Below, in pieces: positions 25,900 through 35,257 of a DNA stretch of 64,000 nucleotides. The position numbers and the translations under genes were made by a program. Numbering within the stretch: the first letter of the stretch is position 1; each line of letters begins with the position of its first letter. This DNA comes from Robertkochia aurantiaca (GTDB lineage Bacteria; Bacteroidota; Bacteroidia; Flavobacteriales; Flavobacteriaceae), in contig NZ_JAINZS010000007.1 of NCBI RefSeq assembly GCF_020166495.1, positions 167,223 through 231,222 on the forward strand. The letters run 5' to 3'. A model generated the notes under the pieces. The model had not been told where the DNA came from and searched no databases. It worked only from the letters and a program-made list of their open reading frames with translations.

Positions 25900-27690
25900 T
25901 TAATAAAACGGATAGATCACCGGAATAAGCAAACTGGCTAAAATGAGGAAGATAAGGTTAAGGGGTGCTCCCACCCGGGCGAAATCCCTGAACTGAAAAC
26001 TCCCGGCACTATAGATCATGGTATTGGTCTGATAACCGATCGGAGTAAGAAATGAGGCACTACCCGCGAAGGCGATTGTAAGTAAGATGGGCATAACATT
26101 AACGCCCATGCTTTCAGCTACCGAAAATGCGATGGGTACCATCAGGGCTGCCGATGCATTATTGCTTACCAGTTCTGTGAGCAGGGAAGTAGTCAGGTAG
26201 AAGACCGCCACGATGATCATGGGTGCGGCGCTCTCACTCATGGAACCGATTAACAGGTTACCGATTTGATCAGAAAGTCCGCTGCTTCCCATGGCTTCTC
26301 CCAGAGACAGGGAACCGGCCAGCAGGAAAATCACTTTCCAGTCGATCGCCTGGTAGGCTTCCCGGATCTCCATAACACCCAAAAAACACAGCAGTACCAC
26401 GGCACCGAAGGCTGCGATCACGATAGGTACCAGTCCGGTAGAAGCCAGGATGATCACCGCGGCTATACAGGAAAGAACGATGGTCAGATTTTTTTTGTTG
26501 AGCTTCTTCACCTCTCTGACCCGTAAAGACAGAAAAGGGGCCTGTTGTTCATCACTGGCGTTTTTGATCAGTTCAGATCCTTCCAGGTTACTCAGTAGTA
26601 CCAGCACATCCCCGGCTTTCAACTTAATACTTTCCAGATCTTTGAATTTCTTTTTCCCCCGCTGACGTATCGCGATTACCGACGAGCGGTATCGCTCCAG
26701 AAAATTGATATCCTTCAGCCGGGTATCGACCAGTTCAGAATTGGGTAAAAGTACGATCTCGTGTAACTGGGTCTCTTCTTCGGGAAACTCTTTTTCACTT
26801 TCAGATTCCCTGATCCGGATCTTTTCTTTCCGTATCATTTGACGAATGGTGGCGAGCTTTCCCTCAATGAGTAAAATATCATCTTTGTGCAGCTCCTCCT
26901 GGGTTTCGGGATCATTTTGAATCCTGCCATCCCGGTTGATGCGTTTGACCGTGATGTCTGAAGGTATCAGGTCTGCTATACACTGATTTTTTTCCTCTTC
27001 AAACAAGGCGGCTCTTAACCTTACCTCGGCCAGGAATTTCAATACGCCTTCCTGCTCCTTTAGCTCATCCTTTGAAGATCGCTCAGGTACCAGCTTCTTT
27101 CCAAAGAGCATCAAATAGATCATACCCACTGCGAAAAGAATGATGCCAAAGGGAAACATGGTGAACATTTTAAAGTCGTCGACCCCACGGTCGGCAGCCA
27201 TCCCGCTTACCAACAGGTTGGTGGAGGTTCCTATCAGGGTGCAGGTACCACCGAAGATAGCAACAAATGAAAGCGGCATCAGAAACCTGGAGGGAGATTG
27301 CCCTGCCTTACGGCTGGAGGAATTGATAATGGGAATAAATGTGGCCACGATAGGGGTGTTGTTGACAAAGGCCGAGATACTGCCTACGATCCCACCCAGG
27401 CTCAGGATGGCTACAGCATATCCCTTTTCCAATAATTTGGTGATATAGGGAGAGATGTATTGGAGTACCTGGGTTTTAATGATCGCATGTGACAGTACAA
27501 ACATAGCCGCCACGGTTAGTGTAGCCTGATTGGAAAATCCGGCTAACCCCTGATCTGCAGTAATCACACCTGTCAGCACCAGTACCACGATCACCCCGAG
27601 GGCAACCAGGTCAACAGGGAAATACTCTTTCAGGTAAAGAAAGAGGGTCATTAAGATCACGCCCAGCGTAATGTATGCATCTGCTCCCAT
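25900..27690 (-). CDS. SLC13 family permease with two TrkA-C domains
   Basis: 596-residue inner-membrane transporter of the divalent anion:Na+ symporter superfamily. About 12 hydrophobic segments lie in two halves (residues 1-190 and 390-596), separated by a hydrophilic insert holding two RCK_C/TrkA-C domains (about 200-290 and 295-385: DIKVKRINRDG-like and EIVLLPNSELVDTRLKDINF). Each half carries an SNN/NNTP-type motif (FVNNTPIVATF, ELVSNNASAALMVPIA), the conserved asparagine hairpins of the family. Substrate may be sulfate, dicarboxylate or another anion; it cannot be told from sequence. Single gene, transcribed away from an 850-bp spacer. Confidence 0.92.
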   Translation of the reverse strand: MGADAYITLGVILMTLFLYLKEYFPVDLVALGVIVVLVLTGVITADQGLAGFSNQATLTVAAMFVLSHAIIKTQVLQYISPYITKLLEKGYAVAILSLGGIVGSISAFVNNTPIVATFIPIINSSSRKAGQSPSRFLMPLSFVAIFGGTCTLIGTSTNLLVSGMAADRGVDDFKMFTMFPFGIILFAVGMIYLMLFGKKLVPERSSKDELKEQEGVLKFLAEVRLRAALFEEEKNQCIADLIPSDITVKRINRDGRIQNDPETQEELHKDDILLIEGKLATIRQMIRKEKIRIRESESEKEFPEEETQLHEIVLLPNSELVDTRLKDINFLERYRSSVIAIRQRGKKKFKDLESIKLKAGDVLVLLSNLEGSELIKNASDEQQAPFLSLRVREVKKLNKKNLTIVLSCIAAVIILASTGLVPIVIAAFGAVVLLCFLGVMEIREAYQAIDWKVIFLLAGSLSLGEAMGSSGLSDQIGNLLIGSMSESAAPMIIVAVFYLTTSLLTELVSNNASAALMVPIAFSVAESMGVNVMPILLTIAFAGSASFLTPIGYQTNTMIYSAGSFQFRDFARVGAPLNLIFLILASLLIPVIYPFY

Positions 27691-27912
27691 GATGAAAAGC
27701 TACTGAAATAATAAAAAGGATGGAAATTATTCCGTTTAAGACAATACATCTCAGGGGATTGGCAAAGTCGGTACACCTTGTTCTATGGATGCCGCTTTTC
27801 CTGTATGGTTCAGCTGAGTGAAACCACCGCTCCCCGGTCATCTTTTTACAGAGTCTGATGTCTGCATGAATGCGTACCTGTTCTGAAAAAATTACTGTAT
27901 TTATTTTACCGT

Positions 27913-27930
27913 CTTACGGAATTCCGTAAG
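27913..27930. promoter_or_regulatory. Perfect 18-bp palindrome upstream of the SLC13 permease gene
   Basis: CTTACGGAATTCCGTAAG, perfectly symmetrical, about 220 bp before the permease start and 60 bp before the candidate small RNA. A dimeric regulator site is the simplest reading; no local regulator gene is adjacent. Confidence 0.55.
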
Positions 27931-27988
27931 GAATATAGTTTATAATCCCACATATTTGTCACCAGACTATAATCATTTAAAATATGCT

Positions 27989-28060
27989 TTGTTTAATGAT
28001 GAATTAAACAAGGTTGGGGGGAAGAAGCCTTCGGTTCACGCCGAAGGCTTCTGTTTTTTT
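27989..28060 (+). ncRNA. Candidate small RNA with intrinsic terminator
   Basis: Two consecutive hairpins: TTGTTTAA (27989-27996) / TTAAACAA (28004-28011) with a 7-base loop, then a perfect 12-bp stem AGAAGCCTTCGG (28023-28034) / CCGAAGGCTTCT (28041-28052) with loop TTCACG, followed by GTTTTTTT. The second is a textbook Rho-independent terminator on the plus strand, yet no plus-strand gene precedes it for several kilobases. Alternatives are a terminator left from a lost gene, or the end of a transcript starting near 27950. No known RNA family is recognised. Confidence 0.35.
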
Positions 28061-28541
28061 GGCAGGTCAGGTAGTCAGGCGGTCAAATAGTCAAGAGGTC
28101 AGATGGTCAGATAATTGGTATTTCCCTTCCTTCATGTAAGTTTAGAAGACAGGGCTTCTTGAACCACAGCAGACCTCCCTGATACGCTCCCCTTTTTAAG
28201 GGGAGCTGTATGAGCCGGCACGGCTCAGACTGAGGGGTTTTACTCATTCCATATCCCTTTTTAATAGCAATCACTAAGTCTCACTTCCACCCCCGAAACT
28301 TCGGGGCAGTGTGACACCGGGGGTTTTACTGTATACCTGCCTACCGGCAGGACCGCATAACTGCATAACCGCAGAACCGCAGAACCTTTATAAAGCTTCA
28401 GTAAAACACGACAGTGAGATCCCTCGTTTCACTCGGGATGACTCGTTCTTTTTCCGGGATAGAAGATCGATTCCGCTTTTTAATCCTTAACTCATAACCC
28501 GTAACCCGTAACCCTTAACCCTTAACCCTTAACCTTTTCCG
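28061..28541. repeat. Repeat-filled spacer downstream of the MG2/TonB-plug-like gene
   Basis: No gene. An array of GTCAGGCG/GTCAAATA-type octamers (28074-28114). A 230-bp unit (about 28125-28353) recurs at 30847-31087 and contains the CTCCCC...GGGGAG hairpin, the TGAGCC/GGCTCA hairpin and the CCCCG-hairpin repeat (28281-28316). Then CCGCATAA/CCGCAGAA octamers (28350-28388), an AGATCCCTCG...CGGGATGA inverted pair (about 28420-28442), and CCCTTAA heptamers (28500-28535). Confidence 0.75.
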
Positions 28542-30710
28542 CTACCTCTCTGGTTCATCTTTAATCCGGATAACATCATCAAAGAACCAGAATCTCCCTT
28601 TCTCATCCGTACCATGAATCACGACCCGGAAATCTCTGTAACCAAAATGGGGAAAGCTTATCTCCAGTGGGTTTTTGTTTTCCACAAACATCAGAGGATC
28701 CCAGTGCAGTAATCCGAAGTTCCGGAAAAAGGATCCGTAGACGTCGGTATAGGCGGGCATTTCATAAACTGAAGGGCGGTCGAAACCGGTCTGACTGACA
28801 ACCGATTTCGATTGTGATGACGGATTTTCGGGTGTCCAGTCCTTTTTTGTAAAAATGCGAAATTCACCGCCGTCATTCCTGTTCCTGCGACGGTAATAAA
28901 GTTCATCGATGGCATCGACAGGAGTTTGCAGCACTACCGATGGATCTTTGTAATACCGGCCATCAACTATAATGGAAGGAAAAAGAAATCTTCCTCCGGA
29001 ATAGCGCACATAGACCTCTCCGTCTCTCCAGGGAAGGGAGAATGCAGTGGGCTGAATGTAGGTTTTTACTATCCCGTAGCTACGTAACAATTGTTCAAGG
29101 GTGTTGTAACCCTGTAGACTGGAGTCGATCTTCCTCCCTTCATAGGCGCCCCTCAGGAAGGTGCGATAACGCAGTCGGTTGGCACTGACCTCTACTCCTT
29201 CCAGTTCAATGGCCTGGTCATTTCGAAAGATCCCCTGCTCTGACGGATCGTAATAGGTGAATGCGGGCGGTTTCGCCTTTACCTCTTTCCCTGGCCATAC
29301 AAAGTCTGTTTGAGGAAAGGTTGCAAAGACGAGTGGTTGCTTCAATTTTTTGTCATCACTTCTGTAGACGTTAAAGTGAAGACGGCTGTTCCTGTATAGA
29401 GGAAGCCAACCCAGATCAAACTGCTTTTCCTGTTTCAGTTCCCGATTCAGAAAAAGCGCATTTTCATCTGATATCAAGGTCAGGGAGCTCCCCGGGAAGG
29501 CCCGGTCAAGTGTGATGCCTACCGGGAACCCATAGATATAGGAAGTCCGGTACTGGAAAAAAGCCGGATTGAAACGGTCTTCCACAAGGTAAGGGTCCGT
29601 ATAAAAAGCTTCTTTGAGGCTCACAGCATTCCATCTGTTTCTGGAGAATTCCGGATATACCGCTACGCTGAAATTCCCGTTATTCCAGGCCTTTTCAGTT
29701 GGTTTAAAATGGAGGGTTATGGAATCAAGACCGCCACTGCTGCTGGTGAATCGCAAAGGGGATAGGTTTAAATCTTTTTCGAGCAGGATATCAGCAGAAG
29801 CAAGGATTTTGTTTTGGTGCAACAGTTGTACGACCAGCGGACCTGAAGGGATCTCATCAGCACCGAAGGAAAGGTTTTTAGTGCCTCGTTTCTCTTCCAG
29901 CGTGACTGAATGCTGCAGGCTGTCTGTTCTGCTCAGAACTTGAATGGTACAAGTCAACCCGGGAGATAAGCCGGAATATGATACGGAGGCTCTGAGTTCA
30001 GCAGATTGCGGTAAATATCGTAATTGAATACCGGCACCTTTGGTGAAAACCGGAGATAATTTTCTGGTGATCACGGTATCTGTGTTCCTGTATTCCAGAT
30101 GGTATCGTTGCTGTGCCTCGGGGGTGAACAGCAGCAGATTCTTTTTGTCAGGCATTAACCTCCGGGAAAGGATGACTTCATCAGCCTGGTTTTTGAGGCT
30201 TACCACACAGGGTTCCTGCCTTCCGTTTCTCATAAATGAAACTTCAAGCGTGGCCGGAAATCCGCTTAATAGCCGGGGCTGCTTAAGATTAACAGTATAG
30301 GAATCTAAAGGGGTGTTGCCTGTGGTTGGACTGATAAGTGCTACCGGTTGTCTGAAAGGATTGGGTGCAGGAAGCGCGTTTGAATATTCGAAAGATGCCT
30401 CCAGCCAATAGGTGCCGGTTGCTAATGAATCCGGTAACTCAAAACTGTCTGTTGCATAGCCGTGACTGTAGTTCAGTACCCGGCTAAATACTGTTTGTCT
30501 GTTCCGGTCTGCCACCCGGAGGAAAAGATTCCGGTCCCGGGTCAGAGAACCACCTGTGAGGGGGTCCAGGGCATAAGCTTTGATTGACAGGGGTTCTCCC
30601 GGCGCCAGAATGGTTTTATTAAGATGAAGGTATACGGGCTCCCACAGACGTTCCTGGGCGTTCAGCAAAAGAGCGCAAAGTATGATGGTCCACTGGGCTA
30701 TGCTTTTCAC
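28542..30710 (-). CDS. Large secreted protein with MG2-like and TonB-plug-like regions
   Basis: 722-residue exported protein. The N-terminal mature part (YLHLNKTILAPGEPLSIKAYALDP) resembles the MG2 domain of alpha-2-macroglobulin-like proteins. The middle is beta-rich. Around residues 530-620 it reads AIELEGVEVSANRLRYRTF, LEQLLRSYGIV and IIVDGRYY...IDELYYRR, the pattern of a TonB-dependent receptor plug. Such MG2-plus-plug proteins are common in Bacteroidota and of unknown function. A GTG start at 30710 was chosen because KSIAQWTIILCALLLNAQ is a signal peptide; the open frame continues to 30860, but that extension only translates an octamer repeat array. Flanked on both sides by copies of the same 230-bp repeat. 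Confidence 0.75.
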   Translation of the reverse strand: MKSIAQWTIILCALLLNAQERLWEPVYLHLNKTILAPGEPLSIKAYALDPLTGGSLTRDRNLFLRVADRNRQTVFSRVLNYSHGYATDSFELPDSLATGTYWLEASFEYSNALPAPNPFRQPVALISPTTGNTPLDSYTVNLKQPRLLSGFPATLEVSFMRNGRQEPCVVSLKNQADEVILSRRLMPDKKNLLLFTPEAQQRYHLEYRNTDTVITRKLSPVFTKGAGIQLRYLPQSAELRASVSYSGLSPGLTCTIQVLSRTDSLQHSVTLEEKRGTKNLSFGADEIPSGPLVVQLLHQNKILASADILLEKDLNLSPLRFTSSSGGLDSITLHFKPTEKAWNNGNFSVAVYPEFSRNRWNAVSLKEAFYTDPYLVEDRFNPAFFQYRTSYIYGFPVGITLDRAFPGSSLTLISDENALFLNRELKQEKQFDLGWLPLYRNSRLHFNVYRSDDKKLKQPLVFATFPQTDFVWPGKEVKAKPPAFTYYDPSEQGIFRNDQAIELEGVEVSANRLRYRTFLRGAYEGRKIDSSLQGYNTLEQLLRSYGIVKTYIQPTAFSLPWRDGEVYVRYSGGRFLFPSIIVDGRYYKDPSVVLQTPVDAIDELYYRRRNRNDGGEFRIFTKKDWTPENPSSQSKSVVSQTGFDRPSVYEMPAYTDVYGSFFRNFGLLHWDPLMFVENKNPLEISFPHFGYRDFRVVIHGTDEKGRFWFFDDVIRIKDEPER

Positions 30711-31156
30711 AGCGAGTTTTTCATAAAGGTAATGAATTGGTGAGATAGTGAGATAGTGGGGTAGTGAGGTGGTGAAGTGGTGAAGTGGTGAGGTGGTGAA
30801 ATGGTGAGATAGTGAGGTGGTGAGGTGGTCAGATAATAATGGATATTCCCCTTCCTTCATGTAAGGTTATAAGAGAGGACTTTTTGAACCATAGCAGAAC
30901 TCCCAGATACGCTCCCCTTTCTAAGGGGAGCTGTATGAGCCGGCACGGCTCAGACTGAGGGGTTTTACTCATTCCATATCCCTTTTTAATGGCAATCACT
31001 AAGTATCACTTCGACCCCCGATACTTCGGGGCAGTGTGACACCGGGGCTTTTACCGTATACCTGCCTGCAGGCAGGACCGCATAACTTTTTTAAGGGGAG
31101 CTGTATGAGCCGGCACGGCTCAGACTGAGGGGTTTTACTCATCCCGTATCTTCCCA
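30711..31156. repeat. Octamer array and duplicated 230-bp repeat unit
   Basis: No gene. GTGAGATA/GTGAGGTG-type octamers (about 30736-30836), then a second copy of the 28125-28353 unit at 30847-31087, then a further partial copy of its CTCCCC/TGAGCC hairpin portion (31090-31145). Confidence 0.75.
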
Positions 31157-31190
31157 TAAAAAAACCTCCCACCAGCCGGCAGGAGGTCTT
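31157..31190 (-). terminator. Terminator of the two-component operon
   Basis: On the minus strand, stem ACCTCC/GGAGGT with loop TGCCGGCTGGTG, followed by seven T. It lies about 35 bp after the response-regulator stop (31224). Confidence 0.75.
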
Positions 31191-31223
31191 TTAAAGGTGA
31201 ACCTAACACCCTGTCAAACTAAT

Positions 31224-31889
31224 TTAAATCAATCCCATGTCTTTGGCGATGGCTACCAGGTGAATGGTGTTCTTTGCTTTGAGATATATCTTGAGTTTGT
31301 TCAGTCTTTTTTCAATACTGCTGAGGCTGGCAGGTTTGATGCCTTCGCCTTTGAATTTTTCTGAGATCTCGTCTTGTGAATAGCCGAGGGCCAACTGTTC
31401 CAGAAGGAGAATGTCGTAGTCTTCGATCTCCATCATGTCATCTCCATGAATCTTTTCTGAAATACCATCGGGATAATAGGTGTCCCCGTTCAGAACAGAT
31501 TGCACGGCCTCTTTCATGAGTTGGGAGCTGTTTCTTCCCTTCATCACGTAGCCGTTTATTTGCAGGTCGTTATAAAAGCTGCGGATGCGAACAGGCCGGT
31601 CTTCAATCGAATACATCACGACTTTTGTGGGTAGATCTTCTTCCCGGATCTTCCTGACCAGTTCTGCTCCGTCTTCAATAGTTTCATTTCGGTGGTCTTC
31701 TTTGAAAGACAGGTCGGTGATAAGCAGGTCAAAGGGCTGCTTATCGATATGGGCCCGCTTCAGTTTCAGCCAGGCTTCGTCGCAGTATCTCGCCTGTACC
31801 ACTTCAAAATTGAACTCTTCCTCGATCAAGCGAACGAGTCCGAGGCCAATACTGTCTATGTCTTCTGCTATGAGTACTTTTTTAATCAT
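31224..31889 (-). CDS. Response regulator with LuxR-like C-terminal domain
   Basis: 221-residue response regulator. The receiver domain starts MIKKVLIAEDIDSIG (acidic pocket Glu9/Asp10), with phosphoacceptor Asp59 in DLLITDLS and a YVMKG-type conserved Lys. The C-terminal region (about 150-221) is helical with EDYDILLLEQLALGYSQDEISEKF, a helix-turn-helix of the LuxR/FixJ type in a divergent form. Start at 31889, not 31970, because the receiver begins there; the longer frame runs into the kinase gene. It lies 10 bp after the histidine kinase, its cognate partner by position. Confidence 0.9.
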   Translation of the reverse strand: MIKKVLIAEDIDSIGLGLVRLIEEEFNFEVVQARYCDEAWLKLKRAHIDKQPFDLLITDLSFKEDHRNETIEDGAELVRKIREEDLPTKVVMYSIEDRPVRIRSFYNDLQINGYVMKGRNSSQLMKEAVQSVLNGDTYYPDGISEKIHGDDMMEIEDYDILLLEQLALGYSQDEISEKFKGEGIKPASLSSIEKRLNKLKIYLKAKNTIHLVAIAKDMGLI

Positions 31890-31899
31890 GTTTCGATGG

Positions 31900-33831
31900 T
31901 TACAGGGGGACACTGATGGTCGCTGTAAACCCTTTGCCGGGCCTGGAATCAAAACTAATACTTCCTCCAACAGATTCTATACGGTTTTCCGTATTGGCCA
32001 ATCCGCCTGAATATCGCTTCCCGTTCAGAAGCGTTCCTTTTCCGTTGTCTTTGTATTCCACCAAAAGCTTTTTGCGTTCCTGTCTGAAGCTTATTATTAC
32101 AAGGGATGCTTCTGCATGCTTGTGCATATTAACCATCATTTCCTGTAAAATCCTGTATAAAACAAGCTTTTTATGGTCAGACACATTTCCCATTTCAATT
32201 TGCTGTATGCCCTTGGTAAGCACATTGGTTTTTTTGCTTTGAAATTGCTGGAGCATGTCTTTAAGCGCCTGTTCATATCCTTCTTTCAGGGGTATCTGGG
32301 CATTCTGTTTTGAAATATCGCGGGTACGGCGGTAGATCGTTTCCAGACGCGTTAACAGCGGTTCCCTGTCCACTGCGGTATTCGATTCCACGTAGCTCAT
32401 GGTGTGATAGACATCATTGGCCAGTTCATCGTGAATCTGTTTTGAGATCCGGTTTTCGGTACGGGAGATCTCTTCCAGTCTTTCTTTTAAATGTTTCGCT
32501 TTAACGATGCGCTGCCAGAGGAAGGTAATAATGAGCAGGGCTGCGATGACTATGGCCAGAACAAGGTTCCTGTTCTCAACACGTGCCAGCTCGAGTTCCC
32601 TTTCTGCTGCCTCCGTCTGAAGTTGCTGATTACGCTGTCGGTTCTCTTCAGCGTCGTACTGCACCTTAGCAAAGAGGTTCTGCTGCTTATTCTTTATAAA
32701 ATCAAGGCTGTCTTTGAGGTCGCGATAGGCAAGTGCGTAGGTTCTGGCATCCGGGGCATTTTCGATAAGCTGACGAAGGGCGCGCAACTGCTCACGTGAT
32801 TCTCCTTCCTCCCTGGCCAGTTGCAGGGCTTCTTCAGACAATTGATTGGCTTTGTTGAGATCTTTACCGGCATAATAGTCGGCCATGTGGATCTTGCTTG
32901 CGATTACACCGCTCAGGTCGTTCAGAGAGTCTCTAAGGCTCAGAGCTTTTTCGAACAGTGGGGCTATGGTATCTATCCCGGTTTTATATAGGGAGTAGGC
33001 CAGGTTATCTGTAATTCGGGCGCGTTCCATAAGGACTGCTCTGTTACTGTCTTCAAGGAGGCCGCTATTCAGGATGCTGTCAAGAATTACGATGGCCTGT
33101 TTGTAATCATCTTTTCGCATCAGGTTGACGGCCCTGTTATTTTCGATCACGGCGATTTCATAAGGAAGGGTATCGCCGGTCAGTACCCTTGCTTTCTGAT
33201 ACCAGTAATCTGCCTCCTCGAATTGCAATTGCTCACTGGAGGCGCGTCCGAGTCCGTTGTAAAGTTTATAACGAGTAGCATCAGGACCGCGGTCACCCAG
33301 GTATTCCAGTCCCTGAACGGCCATACGCTCTGCTGCTGCGTGTATTCCCATGTCCAGCAGCCTGATGGTGAGGTTATTGCTGAGTTTGGCTACCATGAGA
33401 CTGTCGCCCATAGCTTTGTTGAGTTCTATGGCATCCAGATAAATGGCCTGCGAGGTGAAGACGTCGTTGTTTACACTGTGATAAAACCCCAGGCGCCACA
33501 GGGCATCGGCCAGTCTCAGGGAGTCCTGCCTGGCATGGGCCCAGTTCCTATATCGTTCGGCATAATAGAGCAGAGAATCCATGTTTCCCTTTTTTCGAAA
33601 CAGGCGCATGCGTTGTATCAGCAGCCGGGGTTTCAGGGTATCGACATTATTCTCCTGAAGAAGTTGTGCATTGAGTTCCAATCCGGCATCATAGGCTTTC
33701 CTGGCAAGGAGGGTATCGACCTGGTCAAGCGCATTCTGAACTGTTCCGGATGAATCGGTACCTGTAACCGGCGGTTGTTCTGAACACCCCAGTACGAGTA
33801 TTAGTAATAGGGAAAAGAGGCTATTTTTCAT
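31900..33831 (-). CDS. TPR-containing sensor histidine kinase (LuxR/NarL type)
   Basis: 643-residue sensor kinase. N terminus: lipoprotein-like signal (LLLILVLGC). Residues about 30-380 form TPR repeats (for example ARKAYDAGLELNAQLLQENN and ADYWYQKARVLTG), a periplasmic protein-interaction sensor. A coiled coil precedes one transmembrane helix (LVLAIVIAALLIITFLW, about 420-437). The dimerisation/phosphoacceptor segment has His467 in KQIHDELAND, the HisKA_3 form, and the HATPase domain has LYRILQEMMVNMHKHA (N box) and GGLANTENRIESVGGSISF. The TPR-HisKA_3 design is common in Bacteroidota. First gene of the operon. Confidence 0.93.
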   Translation of the reverse strand: MKNSLFSLLLILVLGCSEQPPVTGTDSSGTVQNALDQVDTLLARKAYDAGLELNAQLLQENNVDTLKPRLLIQRMRLFRKKGNMDSLLYYAERYRNWAHARQDSLRLADALWRLGFYHSVNNDVFTSQAIYLDAIELNKAMGDSLMVAKLSNNLTIRLLDMGIHAAAERMAVQGLEYLGDRGPDATRYKLYNGLGRASSEQLQFEEADYWYQKARVLTGDTLPYEIAVIENNRAVNLMRKDDYKQAIVILDSILNSGLLEDSNRAVLMERARITDNLAYSLYKTGIDTIAPLFEKALSLRDSLNDLSGVIASKIHMADYYAGKDLNKANQLSEEALQLAREEGESREQLRALRQLIENAPDARTYALAYRDLKDSLDFIKNKQQNLFAKVQYDAEENRQRNQQLQTEAAERELELARVENRNLVLAIVIAALLIITFLWQRIVKAKHLKERLEEISRTENRISKQIHDELANDVYHTMSYVESNTAVDREPLLTRLETIYRRTRDISKQNAQIPLKEGYEQALKDMLQQFQSKKTNVLTKGIQQIEMGNVSDHKKLVLYRILQEMMVNMHKHAEASLVIISFRQERKKLLVEYKDNGKGTLLNGKRYSGGLANTENRIESVGGSISFDSRPGKGFTATISVPL

Positions 33832-34369
33832 AGGTTTAAAAATAGGAGTTTTTGGTAATATGGGGATGGAGGTAAGGGGGTAATTGGGTAGGTAAACAGG
33901 TAAACAGGTAAACAGGTAAACAGGTATCCAGGTATAAAGGATACGATTAACCCGAAATTATGGATTGAAGCTCCTAAAGTTTTAAACCCAATCATGGATA
34001 AGAATCTTCAATACGAAAATATCTCAGTTTCGTTTGAAATGAACTTAGAAGTTGTAGAGGGAGATTTCTTTAAGAATCTCTGATACGCTCCCCTTATCAA
34101 GGGGAGCTGTCTGACGATATTCGTCAGACTGAGGGGTCTGCCGTTTCAGTTTGTCTTTTGCTTCCTTATCAGACCGTACCTTTCCCTGCTGTTGTCTTTA
34201 AATAGGTTTGTGATGTCATTTTTTTCAAAATGTGAGAAGCTCACTTCGACCCCCGAAACTTCGGGGCAGTGTGACAAGAGCCCATTTACTCATGTTATTC
34301 CATACCTGCATAACCGTATAACTGTATAACCGTATAACTGAGTAACCGACTAACGAATCATTAATCACA
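33832..34369. repeat. Spacer with GTAAACAG octamers and hairpin repeats
   Basis: No gene. GTAAACAG octamers (33888-33925), a CTCCCC-hairpin copy with a changed second stem, CTGACGA/TCGTCAG (about 34085-34140), a CCCCG-hairpin copy (34241-34276), and CCGTATAA/CTGTATAA octamers (about 34300-34350). Confidence 0.75.
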
Positions 34370-34819
34370 TCACTTCCCTCCTTCCTGCAATTCCTGTATG
34401 CGTTGCGCGATGCGTTCTCCGATTTGAGCACCCCATTCTTGTCCGATCTGCATGGATTCAGCCATGATAGCCCCCATATTACTGGCATATTTGCTGCCTG
34501 CCGGAGTACGATAAAAGGTGATAAGTGCCTGAAGATCTGCCTCGGTCATGTATTTGCGATAGACCGGTGTGAGCATATGCAAGAGGTCGTTGATAGAGGT
34601 TTTTTTGAATTCGGCTTCCATTTCATTGATCACATGCGGTGGCAGGTTTCCCTGGCTGCGGTAATACGCCATAGATTGTGTGATGGCCGACTGAAATGCC
34701 TCTTCTGACCCGGAGACCTCGAACATGGTCTTCAGTGTTTGGGTGTAGGTGTCTTTTTCCTGGGCATAGCCGTAATTTACGGCAGCTATCAGGATCATGG
34801 TAAACAGGATTTTTTTCAT
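34370..34819 (-). CDS. DUF2059 domain secreted protein
   Basis: 149-residue exported protein: signal peptide to about residue 20 (NYGYAQ), then a helical DUF2059 domain with the typical YRKYMTEADLQALITFYRTPAGSKYA segment (about 85-110). DUF2059 proteins are small periplasmic proteins of unknown function, widespread in Gram-negative bacteria. Single gene with repeat spacers on both sides. Confidence 0.88.
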   Translation of the reverse strand: MKKILFTMILIAAVNYGYAQEKDTYTQTLKTMFEVSGSEEAFQSAITQSMAYYRSQGNLPPHVINEMEAEFKKTSINDLLHMLTPVYRKYMTEADLQALITFYRTPAGSKYASNMGAIMAESMQIGQEWGAQIGERIAQRIQELQEGGK

Positions 34820-35257
34820 GGGATGTGTTTTTACTGGTTTAGGTGTATGTTCGTTTTGTGTTATTACGCCTTATTTATTCTCATTCACCTTCATCCCGGA
34901 TGCTTTTTTGGTTGAGGGGTGCTGAATAGCGGGTTAGGTCAAATATTGTGAATAAATAGCCGTCATTGCATTTTCATCTGAGTTTCTGATTGAATTCCCG
35001 TTTTATGAGATGTTTGAAGTGTCAGTTGCGGAGGCCTTTATTGGCAAGCCCGCCAGCTGGCTCCCTTTTCTGCCAACATGAAGGATCTCTAAAAAAGCTT
35101 TGTTTGTCAGCGCGCCTCCTGCCTACCAAAAATATAAGGTTTACTGAATCGTCAATTACTGCTCGGTCTTGATAAGCAACGGTAAAACCAATTCTACTTT
35201 TTGACCATCTCACCATCTCACCACTTCACTACCTCACCATCTAACCATCTCACTTCC
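34820..35257. other. Spacer ending in CCATCTCA octamers
   Basis: No recognisable gene in 34820-35195; a few short open frames have no family resemblance. At 35197-35251 lies an array CCATCTCA/CCACTTCA/CTACCTCA, the reverse complement of the TGAGATGG octamers seen elsewhere. It starts immediately after the stop codon of the next minus-strand gene. Confidence 0.5.

Noticed and set aside
30711..30860. N-terminal extension of the MG2/plug-like gene from an ATG at 30860
   Set aside because: The added 50 residues translate the octamer array (HHFTTS repeats), and a signal peptide begins at the GTG at 30710.
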